A stretch of 64,000 nucleotides of DNA, taken from assembly GCA_933207985.1 (NCBI GenBank), contig OW240913.1:360868904-360932903 (forward strand), in the 5' to 3' direction. Within the stretch, counting starts at the first letter, position 1. Each line of letters opens with the position of its first letter. This DNA is from Pelobates cultripes. Its lineage: Eukaryota > Chordata > Amphibia > Anura > Pelobatidae. The translations under genes were made by a program, and so were the position numbers. Under the pieces are notes generated by a model, which made no database searches, was not told the DNA's origin, and worked only from the letters and a program-made list of their open reading frames with translations. This document shows, piece by piece, positions 10,461 to 20,856 of this stretch.

Positions 10461-10950
10461 CTCTGCTGGGTTTCGAACCCTGGTTTACATGGTGCTAAAC
10501 CTTTTCCTTACCAGTACACCAGCCTGCCTTTTGCAAATTTACCTGAGATCTGATACTATTGCTTGTAGAGTCAAGGTTATCAGTGACAACTCACTTCAGC
10601 TGTGTCTGGTCAGGTGTCTGGTTCTTGGCCTATAAAAGCCACTTCCTGTCTCTGTACCTTTGCCAGATTATTGTGGTTCCTGTACTCTCTAATCCAGCGT
10701 GTTCCTGTTTCTCCTTCCTGTTGCTGAATTTGGACTGTTTTGACTTTGCTGCTTCTCCTTCCCACTGACCTCGGCTTGCCTCACTACGATTATCATCTTT
10801 CTGTTCCAGTCTCCCATCTCTGCTTAAGACCAGAAGGCCACTCAAGGCTCAGGGGCTCAACCACCTGGGTAACGAGTGGCTACCTCTGGCAGAAAACATT
10901 GCTGATCTGGCTACTGGACTCCAAAACTTTGTAACATCAATATCATTACA
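10448..10950 (+). repeat. 3' LTR of element A
   Basis: 503 bp, starting TGTGAGGAACTG directly after a purine-rich stretch (GAGGTGGAGGTAA) and ending ...CATTACA. It is identical to 1-422 over the shared part and to 20354-20856. Confidence 0.93.
10463..10528 (-). other. tRNA-like segment inside the A LTR
   Basis: Read on the - strand, this part has a box-A-like TGGTGTACTGG (10511-10521) followed by a perfect box-B core GGTTCGAAACC (10469-10479), with about 30 bases between them. That is the layout of a tRNA-derived SINE head. It sits at the outer end of the LTR, antisense to the element, and recurs at 20369-20434. Folding as a true tRNA was not shown. Confidence 0.5.
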
Positions 10951-11405
10951 GGACGATTACATAACAATTCACTCCTCTCGGCTTGGAGTGCTCTTTGGAC
11001 GCCTTCTTTAGGCAGTGGTTCGGATAACCTTTCTCTTTAACGTGTATCCTAAGCTGTCTTGCTTTCATTTTAAAGTCTTGGATGTCACTAAAATTCCTCC
11101 GAAGGCGAAGGTACTGGCCAACCGGAATACCCTCCTTCAGGGGACGCGGGTGGTGACTCCACTAATGTAGAAGGGAATTGGTGGCTGTCGGTTTCCTAAA
11201 AAGAGTAGATTGAAATGTACCATCCTCTTTAATACTAATAGTCACATCTAAAATTGATGGAGCATCCTCCATATTCAGATGTAAACCGAAGGTGGATCAT
11301 CCTCCATATTCCGATGTAAACCGAAATTGATGGAGCATCCTACATATTCAGATGTAAACTGAAGGTTTTCATCGTTCTGACTGAGTAGTGCCACCAAATC
11401 AAGAA
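10951..11405 (-). pseudogene. Penelope-like RT fragment, copy 1
   Basis: Translation of the - strand gives the distal RT/thumb region of a Penelope-like element: a FRKPTATN-like block, then GQYLRLRRNFS, DFKMKARQLR and KEKGYP. The same blocks occur in the PLE at 58 kb. The segment is short and lacks the catalytic motif and the GIY-YIG nuclease. A ~43-bp piece (coding about FTSEYGGCSI) is tandemly repeated about three times at 11263-11365. Element A lies directly against it, so A may have inserted into this older PLE. Confidence 0.75.
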
Positions 11406-11517
11406 ATGGGGAGTGGGGTATAGTGACACAGTAACAGAGGGATTGGGGGCCCTGCTCAGTGAGTTTACATGCTAGAGGGAGTGGGGTATAGTGACACAGT
11501 AACAGAGGGGTTGAGGG
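11406..11517. repeat. 67-bp minisatellite, copy 1, cut by the gap
   Basis: Two units of the GAGTGGGGTATAGTGACACA... repeat that fills 21311-22340. The assembly gap starts inside it. Confidence 0.85.
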
Positions 11518-11617
11518 NNNNNNNNNNNNNNNNNNNNNNNNNNNNNNNNNNNNNNNNNNNNNNNNNNNNNNNNNNNNNNNNNNNNNNNNNNNNNNNNNNN
11601 NNNNNNNNNNNNNNNNN
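11518..11617. other. Assembly gap of 100 N
   Basis: Exactly 100 N, the usual placeholder for a gap of unknown size. It lies inside a minisatellite whose complete form is seen in the second copy, so the join to the right may be wrong. Confidence 0.99.
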
Positions 11618-12180
11618 GAGGAACCCGGCGGAGCTGCCGGCAATAGCTCCGCCGGTCCTCTCCTGCCTCCCTCCCTGCATGTGGGTCGGTGGGGAGGGAG
11701 GCTGAGAGCAGAGCCGGCGCTCGGATAGCGCCGGCTCTGCATGAGCCGACAGGGGAGATCCTGAGATCTCCCCTGCCGGTCTCAATATGCATAGGCGTGC
11801 CGCGGGATTAGGGTGTGCCCAGGCACACCCGGCACACCCCGTGCGCACGCCTATGATATAACCCCTTTCTATGTATATATGTATGTAAGTGTTTTGACTA
11901 AGTCAGGGCCGGACTGGGAAAAAAATTAGGCCTGGACATTTTTCAATCACAGCGGCCTCCTGAGAAGAGGGCGGGGCCAGAGAGGGTGTGTTTTGTTAGA
12001 GAGCATGTTGGTTCAATGCGCAGAGCCCGCTGAAGAGCTCTAGCATGAGAAAAAGGCCCTGTATTTGTTCTGCGCAGTGCAAGCACACTTAATAACATGC
12101 TTGCGCTGTGTTTGCTTTTAACTTGTCTCTGGTGTCTCCATAAGTGGGATACCAGAGGATAAAACGGCAAGGAAAGCGTA
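11618..12180. repeat. GC-rich hairpin block and flanking interspersed repeat
   Basis: No coding. It contains a perfect 14-bp stem with 5-nt loop (11708-11721/11727-11740), a 15-bp stem with one mismatch and 4-nt loop (11746-11760/11765-11779), and an 11-bp inverted pair (11790-11800/11845-11855) enclosing smaller repeats. After 11900 follows a GGGCCGGACTGGG-type interspersed repeat. Confidence 0.6.
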
Positions 12181-12517
12181 TGGTGTATGTGTTTGGAGCC
12201 TGCTTGTGGGATTGCATATGTGTAGAGTGTGGTGTGGTATTGTGTAAATAGGTTGACTTAATTCGTTTTTGTGGTGTAATATGTGTGGCTAGGGGCTATA
12301 GAGAGTGTGTGTATAGGGGGCATAGTGTTATAGGGGATGTAGCAAGTATGTGCATATGGGCTGTAGTGTGTATAGGTCACGTAGTGTGTGTAGGTGTTTT
12401 AGAGAGGGTGTGTTTAGAGAATGGTGTATGTGTTTGCTTACAAGGAATGTAGTGTGTGTAGGTGGTGCACTGTGTGTAGGGGATCTAGTGTGTAAAGGAC
12501 CCAAATTGTGTATAGGA

Positions 12518-12555
<38 letters not shown>

Positions 12556-12800
12556 GATTAAGAGTGTATATAGGGTAATGGATCTAGCATGTGTCTGGAG
12601 CGTAATGTGTGTAGTGGTGCAGTGTGAGGGGTGCTGTAGTATATGTATTTGGACATATTGTATGTGTGAGGGGCACAGTTTGTTGGGTGTGCTGTGTGTA
12701 TTTGTGAAGGGTGCAGCGTGTGTATGAGGGGTGCAGCGTGTGCGTAAGAGGGGTGCTGTGTGTGCGTCAGAGGTGTGCTCTGTGTGTGAGGGTGTTCTTA
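12181..12800. repeat. GT-rich low-complexity DNA
   Basis: Degenerate TGTGTG/GTGTAG-rich stretch with a pure (TG)n run at about 12521-12550. Open frames here come from composition and are not genes. Confidence 0.8.
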
Positions 12801-12868
12801 TCTGCCATCACATTCTATGTTTCTAATTGTTTTTGTTAACTTACTGAGGGTTATTTTATATATTATGT

Positions 12869-13215
12869 GTGGACATATTTAATTGGCTGGATATTGCTCT
12901 GTCAACTTTTACGAACTTTATTTGGAGAGGGAAAAAACCCTGGATGAATACAAAGGCTCTGGCAAGAAGGGGATATCATGTGGGGATTGGTTACCCCTTA
13001 GTAAAAGAACGATATCAAGTGAATATTATTGCACACATATATAAAGTACAACTTAAAGAATCAGTGAATCAGCCATAGTGTATTATAGAATCTAATAGAG
13101 CAGAGATAAAAAAAAAACTGGCATCCTTTATATGGTGTGATATAGGTAAATCAAAATATGTATTATCAGAGAATAATTCTTTGGTCATACAAAAAACTAT
13201 GACCGAATGGTATAA
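12869..13215 (+). pseudogene. L1-type LINE ORF2 fragment
   Basis: Translation shows FTNFIWRGKKPW followed by RGYHVGIGYP and, after an in-frame stop at about 13078, a second stretch ending in TMTEWYKM. This is the region after the RT domain of L1/Tx1 ORF2, where FIW.GK.P and a GG.G.P block are usual. The fragment is truncated at both ends and runs into the minisatellite on the right. Confidence 0.7.
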
Positions 13216-13597
13216 AATGAGGGGGCTGTGTGAGTGAGGGTGCTGTGTGAGTGAGGGTGCTGTGTGAGTGAGGGTGCTGTGTGTGTGTGAGGGTGCTGTG
13301 TGAGTGAGGGGGCTGTGTGTGTCTGAGGGTGCTGTGTGTCTGAAGGTGCTGTCTATGTCTGAGGGTGCTTTGTGTGTGAGGGTGCTGTGTGTTTGTGAGT
13401 GTGCTGTGCATCTGAGGGTGCTCTGTGTGTCTGAGGGTGCTCTGTGTGAGGGAGGGTGCTGTCTGTGTGTCTGAGTGTGCTGTGTGCTGTGTGTGTCTGA
13501 AGGTGCTGTGTGTGTGAGGGTGCTGTGTGCATCTGAAAGTGCTGTGTGCATCTGAGGGTGCAGTGTGAGTCTGAGGGTGCTGTCTGTGGGGGCTGTG
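13216..13597. repeat. Minisatellite GAGGGTGCTGTGTGTGTCT
   Basis: About 20 imperfect units of 16-22 bp built on GTGCTGTGTGAGTGAGG. The repeat ends exactly where the left LTR of B' starts. Long frames on the - strand are products of the repeat. Confidence 0.85.
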
Positions 13598-14246
13598 TGT
13601 AACGAGAATATACCCCAACACGCAGGATTCAGCTAAACAAAAGACAACACAGAGGAGAGATACGTCTACCGGACCTTAGAATGGCCGGATTCAACGTATT
13701 TGAGAGGAGACAGAGTCAGGAACAATCCGAAATCAAGGGCACAGAGAGACAGCGAAAACTAGGACAAGCCGGGGTCTGGTACACAGTAAACAACAAGCCG
13801 ACAACCAGAACAGATAAGGATAAAGAGAAAACGTAGTCAGAAACAAAGCCAAGGTCAATACGGAGAAACACAACTGAACACAACAAGCGCTAAATCGAAC
13901 TGATAAAGAAACCACGATAGGGCAAGGAACAAAGGAAAGAAGGTGAGTATAAATACCTAAACATCTAATTTGATTGGTCCCTGTCACATCCACGCCCCCA
14001 AAAGGTAAGTGTATGGGGAGTGTGGCATGACAGGGACCAATGGGATGCCTTTCCCAATTTAGGCACCCACTGTCCCTTTAAGAGCGCGCCCGATACCCGC
14101 GGCGCGCTCTTAGAGTATGTGGAACACGTGACCGCTACTAGTTACAGCGGTCGGCTGAGCCGCGCGCGGCTCGTGCAGCAGCAGGACCGCGCGCGGCTCG
14201 AACAGAGGACCCCGGCCGGCCCCTGGAAAGGGTAAGTACCGCTACA
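13598..14246 (-). repeat. 3' LTR of B'
   Basis: 649 bp with the same ends as the B LTRs. It is the most diverged of the four B-type LTRs here: about 15 substitutions from 3679-4327, for example near 13627-13637, 13689-13700 and 13894-13907. Confidence 0.93.
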
Positions 14247-17200
14247 TTACCCCCCCCTTCGGGCGGGGAGGGCCAGGCCTGGCAGGAAAACGAGAATGGA
14301 AAGAGCGCACAAGACGAGGAGCGTGAACCGCATCAGCGGAAATCCAACTATGTTCCTCAGGCCCATAGCCCTTCCAATGCACTAGGTACTGAAGTCGGCC
14401 CCTAAGGAAACGAGAGTCAAGAACTGCAGAAACTTCAAATTCCTCATGACCCTCCACAGAAACAGGAGGGGGAGGAGGTGCATGTCGGGTGTAGCGGTTG
14501 CGTACGAAAGGCTTCAACAACGAGGTGTGAAAGACATTAGAAATACGCAGATTCTTAGGGAGACCCAAGGCATACGAAACAGGATTAACCTTATGCAGAA
14601 TACAATAAGGACCAATAAAGCGGGGAGCCAATTTCATAGAAGGCACCCGGAGGCGAATGTTTCGCGTAGAAAGCAGAACCCTGTCCCCCACAACATAAGA
14701 AGGAGCCGCCCTGCGATGCTTGTCAGCCTGCACCTTCTGGCGAGCAGTGGAATCCACCAAAGAACGCTGAACCTGCTCCCAAGTATTACGCAAATTAGCC
14801 AAATGTTCATCCAGAACTGGCATGCCCTGTGAGGAGAAAGCAGCCGGAAGAACAACAGGATGTTGGCCATATACAACGTAAAAAGGACTCTTGCCGGAAG
14901 AATCATGAGTAGCGTTATTCCGAGCAAACTCAGCCCAAGGAAGAAGGTCAGACCAATTGTTCTGATAGTGGGATACGAAACAACGAAGGTACTGCTCCAG
15001 AGATTGATTGGCACGTTCGGCAGCTCCATTAGACTGGGGGTGGTAAGCGGAAGAAAATGAGAGAGAAATACCCATTTCCGAACAAAAGGCCTTCCAGAAC
15101 CTGGAAATAAATTGGCTACCCCTATCAGACACAATAGATACGGGAATGCCGTGTAATCGAAACACCTCTCTGGCGAAAACAAGTGCTAGTTCCCTGGACG
15201 TGGGCAGCTTGTGAAGAGACACAAAGTGAGCCATCTTGGAAAACCGATCCACTATCATTAGGATAACTGTGTTACCATTCGAGGGAGGTAATTCAACAAT
15301 AAAATCCATGGACAGGTTAGACCAAGGTCCCTCGGGAATAGGTAACGGATGCAACAGCCCACAAGGAACCCTACGAGAAGATTTCATACAGGCACAAGTA
15401 GTACAAGCACCTATATAGTCAGTGACATCCTTGCGTAACGAATCCCACCAAAAATACCGAGAAACTGCTGACACCGTTTTGGAAATACCAGGATGTCCAG
15501 CAGTCTTAGTGTCATGATACAATGACAGAATCTCCCGTCTCTCGGGAACATCAACGAATAGTTTATCAGTAGGTCTCTCGCTAGGTGCCATGTTTTGTTT
15601 CGCTTGTATGGCCTGCAAGAGGGACGAAGAAATAGACAAAACAGTGGTCGCTATTATCCTTTCTGGGGGAATCACAGGAGTAACATCAATCTCCTGTTTG
15701 TCAGCAGTTTCGAACTGTCTGGACAGAGCGTCTGCTTTAGTGTTGCGGTCACCTGGCCTATAGGTGATAATGTAATTGAAATGGGACAAAAATAGTGACC
15801 ACCTAGCCTGCCAAGAAGACAGTCTTTTAGCCTCACTAAGGTAGGATAGGTTCTTATGATCCGTAAATATGAGAATAGGATCTTTAGTTCCTTCTAACAA
15901 ATGTCTCCATTCTTTCAGTGCTAAAATAATAGCAAGGAGTTCGCGATTACCCACATCATAATTCTTTTCTGCTTTGGACATTTGTTTGGAGAAGAAGCCA
16001 CAAGGATGCAATGGTTTTTCAGGCGACTCTCTTTGGGATAAGACAGCACCTACCCCGATACCAGAAGCATCAACTTCAAGAATATAGGGCAGTGTGGGGA
16101 TAGGGTGCTGTAAAATAGGTGCAGAAGCGAATGTGGTTTTAAGAAACTCAAAAGCCTGAAGTGCCTCGGGAGACCAGACACGAGTATTGCCTCCCTTTCT
16201 TGTCATACGGGTGATAGGCGCTACAATAGAGGAAAAACCTTTAATAAAGCGTCTATAATAATTAGAGAAACCAAGAAAACGCTGAATGGTCTTCAAACCT
16301 TGTGGAAGAGGCCATTCCATGACAGCAGAAAGCTTCTGGGGGTCCATACGAAAACCTTTAGCGGAAATTAAATACCCCAAAAACTGGACTTCGGATTGGT
16401 CAAATAGACATTTTTCCAGTTTACAATAAAGACCATTAGCAAGAAGGGTCTTCAGAACTGTCGTAACATGCCTGTGATGAGTGTGTAAATTTGTAGAGTA
16501 TATTAATATGTCGTCTAAGTACACAATTACAAATGTGTGAATAAAGTCTCTTAAAACGTCATTGATAAATTCTTGAAATACTGCTGGGGCATTGCATAGA
16601 CCAAATGGCATAACAGTATACTCGTAATGGCCAGATCTAGTGTTGAATGCCGTTTTCCATTCGTGGTCTTTCTTAATACGTATTAAATTGTATGCACCTC
16701 TAAGATCCAATTTAGTGAATACAGTAGCATGTTTGAGTCTGTCAAATAATTCTGTGATTAAAGGTATAGGATATGCATTTTTGATGGTGATTTTATTTAG
16801 ACCTCTATAATCGATACACGGTCTTAAATCACCTTCTTTCTTTGATACAAAGAAGAACCCCGCTCCAGCCGGAGAAGAGGATCTCCTAATAAACCCCTTT
16901 TCTAATGATTCCTTAATATACTCCTCCATGACACGGTTTTCTTGAACAGATAAAGGGTACACCCTGCCCTTTGGAGGTATTGTGCCAGGCAATAAATCGA
17001 TAGCACAATCGTAGGGTCTGTGAGGTGGTAATTTGTCAGCCTCCCTTTTATCGAAGACAGTTTTGAGAAATAAGTACTGAGAGGGTATAACAGTGGACAA
17101 AGGAGGAGTTGTAGGGACATTAATAGAATTCAAAGGGGTGACTTCAATAGTACAGGACTCATGGCAGGCATCGCTCCATGATTTTATTTGCCCTGACTCC

Positions 17201-17631
17201 CAATCGAAAATGGGATTGTGAGTACGTAACCATGGGTACCCTAACACAATGTGAGAAGAGGGAGATGTGATAACCTGGAATCGAATGGTTTCAAAGTGTA
17301 AAACCCCTGTATACATGTGTAATGGTACAGTTTCATGAGTAACAATTGGAGAACTTAATGGTCTACCATCTATGGCCTCAATGGCCAAGGGTATCTCCCT
17401 TTCTCTGACGGGAATGTTATTTTTCGTAACAAACTCAGAGTCAATAAAGTTCTCAGCAGCCCCAGAATCAACCAAGGCTAATATGCATTCTGCTATACAA
17501 ATCACCCCCATATGAAGGGAAACAGGGAGAAGCAAACGATTAGGAGGCAATTTAGGAGACTTAGAGATCACACCCAAGGCCAGTCCCCTATAAGGTCTTA
17601 GGTGCGAGAGTTTTCCGGACGCAAAGGACAT
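14242..17631 (-). CDS. pol polyprotein of B'
   Basis: 1129 codons, open. It has the same protease, RT (YLDDI), RNase H, integrase and chromodomain order as copy B, with roughly a dozen amino-acid differences, mainly in the integrase half. Because of the 13-bp deletion it ends a few codons after the chromodomain and does not run far into the LTR. All catalytic motifs are kept. Expression probably needs a -1 frameshift from gag. Confidence 0.93.
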   Translation of the reverse strand: MSFASGKLSHLRPYRGLALGVISKSPKLPPNRLLLPVSLHMGVICIAECILALVDSGAAENFIDSEFVTKNNIPVREREIPLAIEAIDGRPLSSPIVTHETVPLHMYTGVLHFETIRFQVITSPSSHIVLGYPWLRTHNPIFDWESGQIKSWSDACHESCTIEVTPLNSINVPTTPPLSTVIPSQYLFLKTVFDKREADKLPPHRPYDCAIDLLPGTIPPKGRVYPLSVQENRVMEEYIKESLEKGFIRRSSSPAGAGFFFVSKKEGDLRPCIDYRGLNKITIKNAYPIPLITELFDRLKHATVFTKLDLRGAYNLIRIKKDHEWKTAFNTRSGHYEYTVMPFGLCNAPAVFQEFINDVLRDFIHTFVIVYLDDILIYSTNLHTHHRHVTTVLKTLLANGLYCKLEKCLFDQSEVQFLGYLISAKGFRMDPQKLSAVMEWPLPQGLKTIQRFLGFSNYYRRFIKGFSSIVAPITRMTRKGGNTRVWSPEALQAFEFLKTTFASAPILQHPIPTLPYILEVDASGIGVGAVLSQRESPEKPLHPCGFFSKQMSKAEKNYDVGNRELLAIILALKEWRHLLEGTKDPILIFTDHKNLSYLSEAKRLSSWQARWSLFLSHFNYIITYRPGDRNTKADALSRQFETADKQEIDVTPVIPPERIIATTVLSISSSLLQAIQAKQNMAPSERPTDKLFVDVPERREILSLYHDTKTAGHPGISKTVSAVSRYFWWDSLRKDVTDYIGACTTCACMKSSRRVPCGLLHPLPIPEGPWSNLSMDFIVELPPSNGNTVILMIVDRFSKMAHFVSLHKLPTSRELALVFAREVFRLHGIPVSIVSDRGSQFISRFWKAFCSEMGISLSFSSAYHPQSNGAAERANQSLEQYLRCFVSHYQNNWSDLLPWAEFARNNATHDSSGKSPFYVVYGQHPVVLPAAFSSQGMPVLDEHLANLRNTWEQVQRSLVDSTARQKVQADKHRRAAPSYVVGDRVLLSTRNIRLRVPSMKLAPRFIGPYCILHKVNPVSYALGLPKNLRISNVFHTSLLKPFVRNRYTRHAPPPPPVSVEGHEEFEVSAVLDSRFLRGRLQYLVHWKGYGPEEHSWISADAVHAPRLVRSFHSRFPARPGPPRPKGGVM

Positions 17632-18509
17632 TCCCTTACCATATGGTCTCGCCTACCACAGTATAGGCAGAGTCCATTCCTTCTTCTAAGTAGTTTTTCA
17701 GTATCCGAGAGTTTGGCAACCCCTAATTGCATGGGTTCCTCCTCGGGTACTTTAACACTCTCAGGTTTATCAACTCTAGGGTTAATAGATGTGACCAGAC
17801 GTCTATTCTTGTTTTTGGTATAGAGCCTGTCGCGAATTCTATTATCTATATCAATGAGGTAGTCAATAAGATCCTCTAATGGAATAGGAAGCTCCCTTGC
17901 CGCTACCTCATCTAATATAGTGTCAGATAAACCTTCCATGAACGCAGTAGTTAACCCATTATTGGTCCAATCTACCTGTGAAGCAAGGGTACGAAACTGA
18001 ATAGCATAATCCGCCACAGACCTAGACCCCTGTTTAATCCTCATTAATGCTCTTGCGGCATTCTTTGACCTCTTTGTTGTGTCAAAAGTTCTACGAAAAG
18101 CCGCAAGAAAACTATTGAAATCATGAACCATAGGTCCATTGGCCTCCCAAATAGGATTTGCCCACTCTAGTGCTTTGTCAGTAAGTTGATGCATCAAAAA
18201 CCCCACTTTAGACCTATCAGTGGGAAAGGAATGAGGATACATCTCAAGGTGGAATTCTATTTGATTAATAAAACCTCTGCATGTCTTGGCTTCCCCTCCA
18301 TACCTAGGAGGAGGTGTTAAATGGGGCGAAGCATTGGTTGAATTGGATACTTCGGGAGGATGAGGTGTAGGAGGGTTCGGTGCGGTTGCAGGAATGGTTC
18401 TAGACAAGAGCGTCTGGAGAGCCTGTGCTATCTGATCCATACGGTGATCCTGCTCTACAAACCTTGCCTCGTGAGAAGCCATTTGCTGAGCCAAATCTGC
18501 GGGGTCCAT
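17598..18509 (-). CDS. gag polyprotein of B'
   Basis: 304 codons from the ATG after the 5' LTR; differs from gag of B at about one residue (K for R near the C-terminal third). Capsid region and CCHC knuckle are intact. Confidence 0.92.
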   Translation of the reverse strand: MDPADLAQQMASHEARFVEQDHRMDQIAQALQTLLSRTIPATAPNPPTPHPPEVSNSTNASPHLTPPPRYGGEAKTCRGFINQIEFHLEMYPHSFPTDRSKVGFLMHQLTDKALEWANPIWEANGPMVHDFNSFLAAFRRTFDTTKRSKNAARALMRIKQGSRSVADYAIQFRTLASQVDWTNNGLTTAFMEGLSDTILDEVAARELPIPLEDLIDYLIDIDNRIRDRLYTKNKNRRLVTSINPRVDKPESVKVPEEEPMQLGVAKLSDTEKLLRRRNGLCLYCGRRDHMVRECPLRPENSRT

Positions 18510-18522
18510 GGCCCTATCGTAA

Positions 18523-19171
18523 TGTAACGAGAATATACCCCAACACGCAGAATTCAGCTGAACAAAAGACAACACAGAGGAGAGATACGTCTACCGGACC
18601 TTAGAATGGCCGGACTCGACGTATATGAGAGGAGACAGAGTCAGGAACAATCCGAAGTCAAGGACACAGAGAGACAGCGTAAACTAGGACAAGCCGGGGT
18701 CTGGTACACAGTAAACAACAAGCCGACAACCAGAACAGATAAGGATAAAGAGAAAACGTAGTCAGAAACAAAGCCAAGGTCAATACGGAGAAACACAACT
18801 GAACACAACAAGCGCTAAAGGGAACTGATACAGAAACCACGATAGGGCAAGGAACAAAGGAAAGAAGGTGAGTATAAATACCTAAACATCTAATTTGATT
18901 GGTCCCTGTCACATCCACGCCCCCAAAAGGTAAGTGTATGGGGAGTGTGGCATGACAGGGACCAATGGGATGCCTTTTCCAATTTAGGCACCCACTGTCC
19001 CTTTAAGAGCGCGCCCGATACCCGCGGCGCGCTCTTAGAGTAGGCAGAACACGTGACCGCTACTAGTCACAGCGGTCGGCTGAGCCGCGCGCGGCTCGTG
19101 CAGCAGCAGGACCGCGCGCGGCTCGAACAGAGGACCCCGGCCGGCCCCTGGAAAGGGTAAGTACCGCTACA
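18523..19171 (-). repeat. 5' LTR of B'
   Basis: 649 bp. It shares two variants (near 18655-18662) with the left LTR of B and the other three with the right LTR of B, so the LTR variants are shuffled between copies. Confidence 0.93.
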
Positions 19172-20366
19172 CTCTTGTGATGTATGTGCCAGACATAAGA
19201 CTCCTCGCTCATCCCCTGTTGGCTTGCTTCAGCCTCTTCCGATTCCTCATCGTCCCTGGGGATCTATATCCATGGACTTTATTGTGGAACTACCTCCCTC
19301 TAAGGAACACACTACTATTCTTGTTGTTGTGGACCGGTTAACCAAGATGAGTCATTTCATACCAGCTCGTGGTCTCCCTTCAGCTAAACAGACTGCTGAC
19401 CTTGTTATTCGGGAAATATTTCGCTTGCATGGAGTGCCTGATGAAGTAATTTCTGACAGGGGAGTGCAGTTTACATCTCATTTTTGGAAATATTTTTGTT
19501 CTATTCTAGGTATTAATGTAAATCTGTCTTCAGCTTTTCATCCACAAAGTAATGGACAGACTGAGCGAACCAACCAGACTTTAGAACAATATTTGCGGTG
19601 CTATATTAGTTACCTGCAGGATGACTGGCTGGATTTTCTACCCACGGCGGAGTTTGCCTATAACAATGCCCAACACTGCTCCACTTCTCTGAGCCCATTT
19701 TTTGCCAATTATGGTTACCATCCAACCTTTCTAGTGAGTCTCCCAATTACTACTCCCATTCCTGCAGTCACTGACCGGCTAACCGCCTTACGAGATTCCC
19801 AAGAACTGTTGAAGGAGACTCTTTCGGAGGCTCAGGAATGTTACAAAAGAGCTGCTGATAGGCACAGAAAGGAGGCCCCAGTTTATCATGTTGGTGACAA
19901 GGTTTGGCTGTCAACAAAGAATCTTAAGCTTAGGATTCCTTCTCATAAATTGGGTCAAAAGTTCATGGGCCCTTTTAAGATAATCGCTCAGATCAATGCA
20001 GTCACCTTCCGTCTGCAACTTCCGGATTCCATGAAAATACATCCGGTATTTCACGTGGCACTGCTTAAACCTTTTCATGAAAATACTTTCCCTGGTCGAG
20101 CCTTGCCTGCCCCACCACCAGTCCTCGTGGATGGTGAAGATGAATACGAGGTGGAAAAAATTCTTGACTCCAGGATCTTCCGCAACAAGCTTCAATACTT
20201 GGTTCATTGGAAAGGCTATGGTGAGGAGGATAGATCGTGGGAACCAGTGGACAATATTCATGCTCCTGATCTTCTTCAGTCTTTCCATGCACAGTACCCT
20301 GTTAAACCAGGAAATAGGGCATCCAGAGGCTGCGCCTGTAGAGGTGGAGGTAATGTGAGGAACTGA
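19172..20366 (+). CDS. Integrase core and chromodomain of element A, second copy
   Basis: Identical in protein to 9318-10460 and different at about two nucleotides (near 19606 and 20047). Here the upstream gag-pol half of A is absent; B' is flanked on its other side by a minisatellite. It is therefore a 5'-truncated fragment and not a gene. The DDE and chromodomain motifs are intact. Confidence 0.9.
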
Positions 20367-20856
20367 CTCTGCTGGGTTTCGAACCCTGGTTTACATGGTG
20401 CTAAACCTTTTCCTTACCAGTACACCAGCCTGCCTTTTGCAAATTTACCTGAGATCTGATACTATTGCTTGTAGAGTCAAGGTTATCAGTGACAACTCAC
20501 TTCAGCTGTGTCTGGTCAGGTGTCTGGTTCTTGGCCTATAAAAGCCACTTCCTGTCTCTGTACCTTTGCCAGATTATTGTGGTTCCTGTACTCTCTAATC
20601 CAGCGTGTTCCTGTTTCTCCTTCCTGTTGCTGAATTTGGACTGTTTTGACTTTGCTGCTTCTCCTTCCCACTGACCTCGGCTTGCCTCACTACGATTATC
20701 ATCTTTCTGTTCCAGTCTCCCATCTCTGCTTAAGACCAGAAGGCCACTCAAGGCTCAGGGGCTCAACCACCTGGGTAACGAGTGGCTACCTCTGGCAGAA
20801 AACATTGCTGATCTGGCTACTGGACTCCAAAACTTTGTAACATCAATATCATTACA
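20354..20856 (+). repeat. 3' LTR of element A, second copy
   Basis: 503 bp, same ends as 10448-10950 and no difference seen. Carries the TATA box and the antisense tRNA-like segment (20369-20434). Confidence 0.92.

Larger units (their letters stand above)
1..10950 (+). mobile_element. Ty3/gypsy chromovirus A, interrupted by element B
   Basis: LTR retrotransposon on the + strand: 5' LTR (cut by the window edge), one long gag-pol frame from 441, and an integrase end with chromodomain plus 3' LTR after 9266. The domain order gag CCHC, protease, RT, RNase H, integrase, chromodomain is that of Ty3/gypsy chromoviruses. The visible 422 bp of the 5' LTR look identical to the 3' LTR, so the insertion is recent. 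Element B (3679-9265) sits in the integrase zinc-finger region. Removing B and one CTCTT copy puts the two A halves back in one frame, so A was coding-competent before the hit. A cannot now make a full Pol. Confidence 0.95.
13598..19171 (-). mobile_element. Ty3/gypsy chromovirus B', second copy
   Basis: Same family and structure as 3679-9265 but 13 bp shorter, from a deletion near 14256. Its left flank is the minisatellite (CTGTG); its right flank is element A sequence starting CTCTT, so there is no target duplication. Against copy B the left LTR differs at about 15 sites, the 3' half of pol at about 1%, and everything right of about 16500 hardly at all. The element is therefore a mosaic of two insertions. 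gag and pol are open. Confidence 0.93.

Noticed and set aside
13069..13621. Long - strand frames rich in His, Thr, Ser
   Set aside because: They arise from the GTGCTGTGTGTGTCTGAGG minisatellite; no gene features.
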